DNA of 24,852 nucleotides from Bacteroidales bacterium (lineage in GTDB: Bacteria > Bacteroidota > Bacteroidia > Bacteroidales > VadinHA17), in the NCBI GenBank assembly GCA_016936695.1, contig JAFGXK010000118.1:1-24852 (forward strand), in the 5' to 3' direction. Positions 24,293-24,852 of this stretch are shown here, one piece after another. The stretch's first letter is position 1. Each line of letters starts with the position of its first letter. The position numbers were made by a program, and so were the translations under genes. Below the pieces are notes generated by a model. That model searched no databases. It worked only from the letters and a program-made list of their open reading frames with translations, and was not told the DNA's origin.

Positions 24293-24748
24293 TTACCTCG
24301 TATCTCCAGTGAGCTGGACTATCAGGTTTGCAAAGGAAGCTTCCCCTACAGGATCCTTTCCCGGGGAGGCAAGGAGGTATGTTTTAAGAGTCCCTTTCCC
24401 GCACTGAAGAATATCTTCGGCAGTGTCAACCGAAACATGAGCTGACTTCAGCACCTGGTATTCTGACTCCCCTTTCCTTATTAGTATCAATGCATCCTCT
24501 GCAATGATCCTGTCATTGGTTTTAGTGATAGTTCCGCCCGCAATACAGAGATTATCAGATGTCATACATTCCCCGGCATCCATGCCCATATCTTTTATTA
24601 CCGGGTACCACCACTGGGTTTCAGCTGGTTTTTTAATCCCCTTCTCCGGGATATTCTGCCCGGAAGAAGGAGTTAAAAGAATGAATAGCAGCACTGAGCA
24701 AATGACCAGCCACTTGCTGTGTTTAAAGATGTAATTATCAGTTTTCAT
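24293..24748 (-). CDS. Secreted protein of unknown function
   Basis: This 151-residue protein has a basic start and hydrophobic signal (HSKWLVICSVLLFILL), with likely cleavage near PSSGQ. The mature part holds ETQWWYP, a cysteine pair spaced 8 apart (GECMTSDNLC), and a later single Cys in LQCGKG, plus a mixed alpha/beta pattern (EDALILIRKGESEYQVLKSA). I do not recognise the family. The gene is 27 bp from the incomplete gene upstream and 23 bp from the CPBP gene downstream, so it is probably part of the same transcript. It appears intact. Confidence 0.75.
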   Translation of the reverse strand: MKTDNYIFKHSKWLVICSVLLFILLTPSSGQNIPEKGIKKPAETQWWYPVIKDMGMDAGECMTSDNLCIAGGTITKTNDRIIAEDALILIRKGESEYQVLKSAHVSVDTAEDILQCGKGTLKTYLLASPGKDPVGEASFANLIVQLTGDTR

Positions 24749-24775
24749 AATTTCAATTGTTATTATTCTATTAGG

Positions 24776-24852
24776 TCAGTTTTCATTTATTCTCATGAAA
24801 AGATAAGACGGCACACCTTCCTCCAGAACTACAGAAAATGATTCTGCCAGGC
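24776..24852 (-). CDS. C-terminal end of an unknown gene at the right edge
   Basis: In the frame ending with TGA at 24778-24776, the right edge reads LAESFSVVLEEGVPSYLFMR followed by INEN. The mix of residues is protein-like, and the 27-bp gap to the next start fits the operon spacing of the run. Only about 24 residues are visible, so no family can be given and the call is tentative. Confidence 0.4.
   Translation of the reverse strand, partial: LAESFSVVLEEGVPSYLFMRINEN

Overview
The window looks like chromosomal DNA of a Bacteroidota bacterium, most like the Bacteroidales/Marinilabiliales-type genomes. The reasons are the large duplicated FtsX-type ABC permease with the E-x-SYD-x-FH signature, three paralogues of the CBM9-like/DUF5916 outer-membrane barrel family, PD40 lipoproteins, Bacteroidota-style secreted M16, M1 and M28 peptidases, and the general lack of Shine-Dalgarno sequences before start codons. 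No tRNA, rRNA, CRISPR array, insertion sequence or phage gene was seen.

Layout. The left edge (1-433, + strand) is the 3' end of a DUF5916-type outer-membrane protein. It is followed by a 415-bp regulatory gap and a 765-residue FtsX-family permease (849-3146, +). A 455-bp convergent intergenic region holds what looks like a decayed coding fragment bracketed by 15-bp direct repeats. From 3602 to the right edge every gene is on the minus strand, in an operon-like run (most gaps 4-60 bp) of exported proteins. In transcription order (right to left) it reads: end of an unknown gene, a secreted orphan, a CPBP intramembrane protease, an M28 aminopeptidase, a three-part glycosyltransferase-like/DJ-1-PfpI/seven-repeat propeller protein, a broken esterase lipoprotein, a broken outer-membrane protein, a serine beta-lactamase-fold lipoprotein, a two-domain NTF2-like lipoprotein, a second beta-lactamase-fold hydrolase with a DUF3471-like tail, an M1 peptidase cut short just after its active site, a DUF5916 barrel protein, a PD40 lipoprotein, a two-domain M16 peptidase, an AT-rich broken HExxH lipoprotein, and a second DUF5916 barrel protein.

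How the genes may work together. Nearly all products carry signal peptides or lipoboxes and most are hydrolases, so the simplest reading is a cell-envelope or extracellular protein/peptide processing cluster with barrel proteins in the outer membrane. This is inferred from composition and layout; no substrate can be read from the sequence. The cluster is also decaying: four loci are frameshifted, interrupted or collapsed and the M1 gene lacks its C-terminal region. The most novel item is the exported three-domain protein at 19038-21797. The clearest regulatory signal is three TTAACC hexamers at an exact 11-bp period placed just upstream of a TATAAT box ahead of the FtsX permease.
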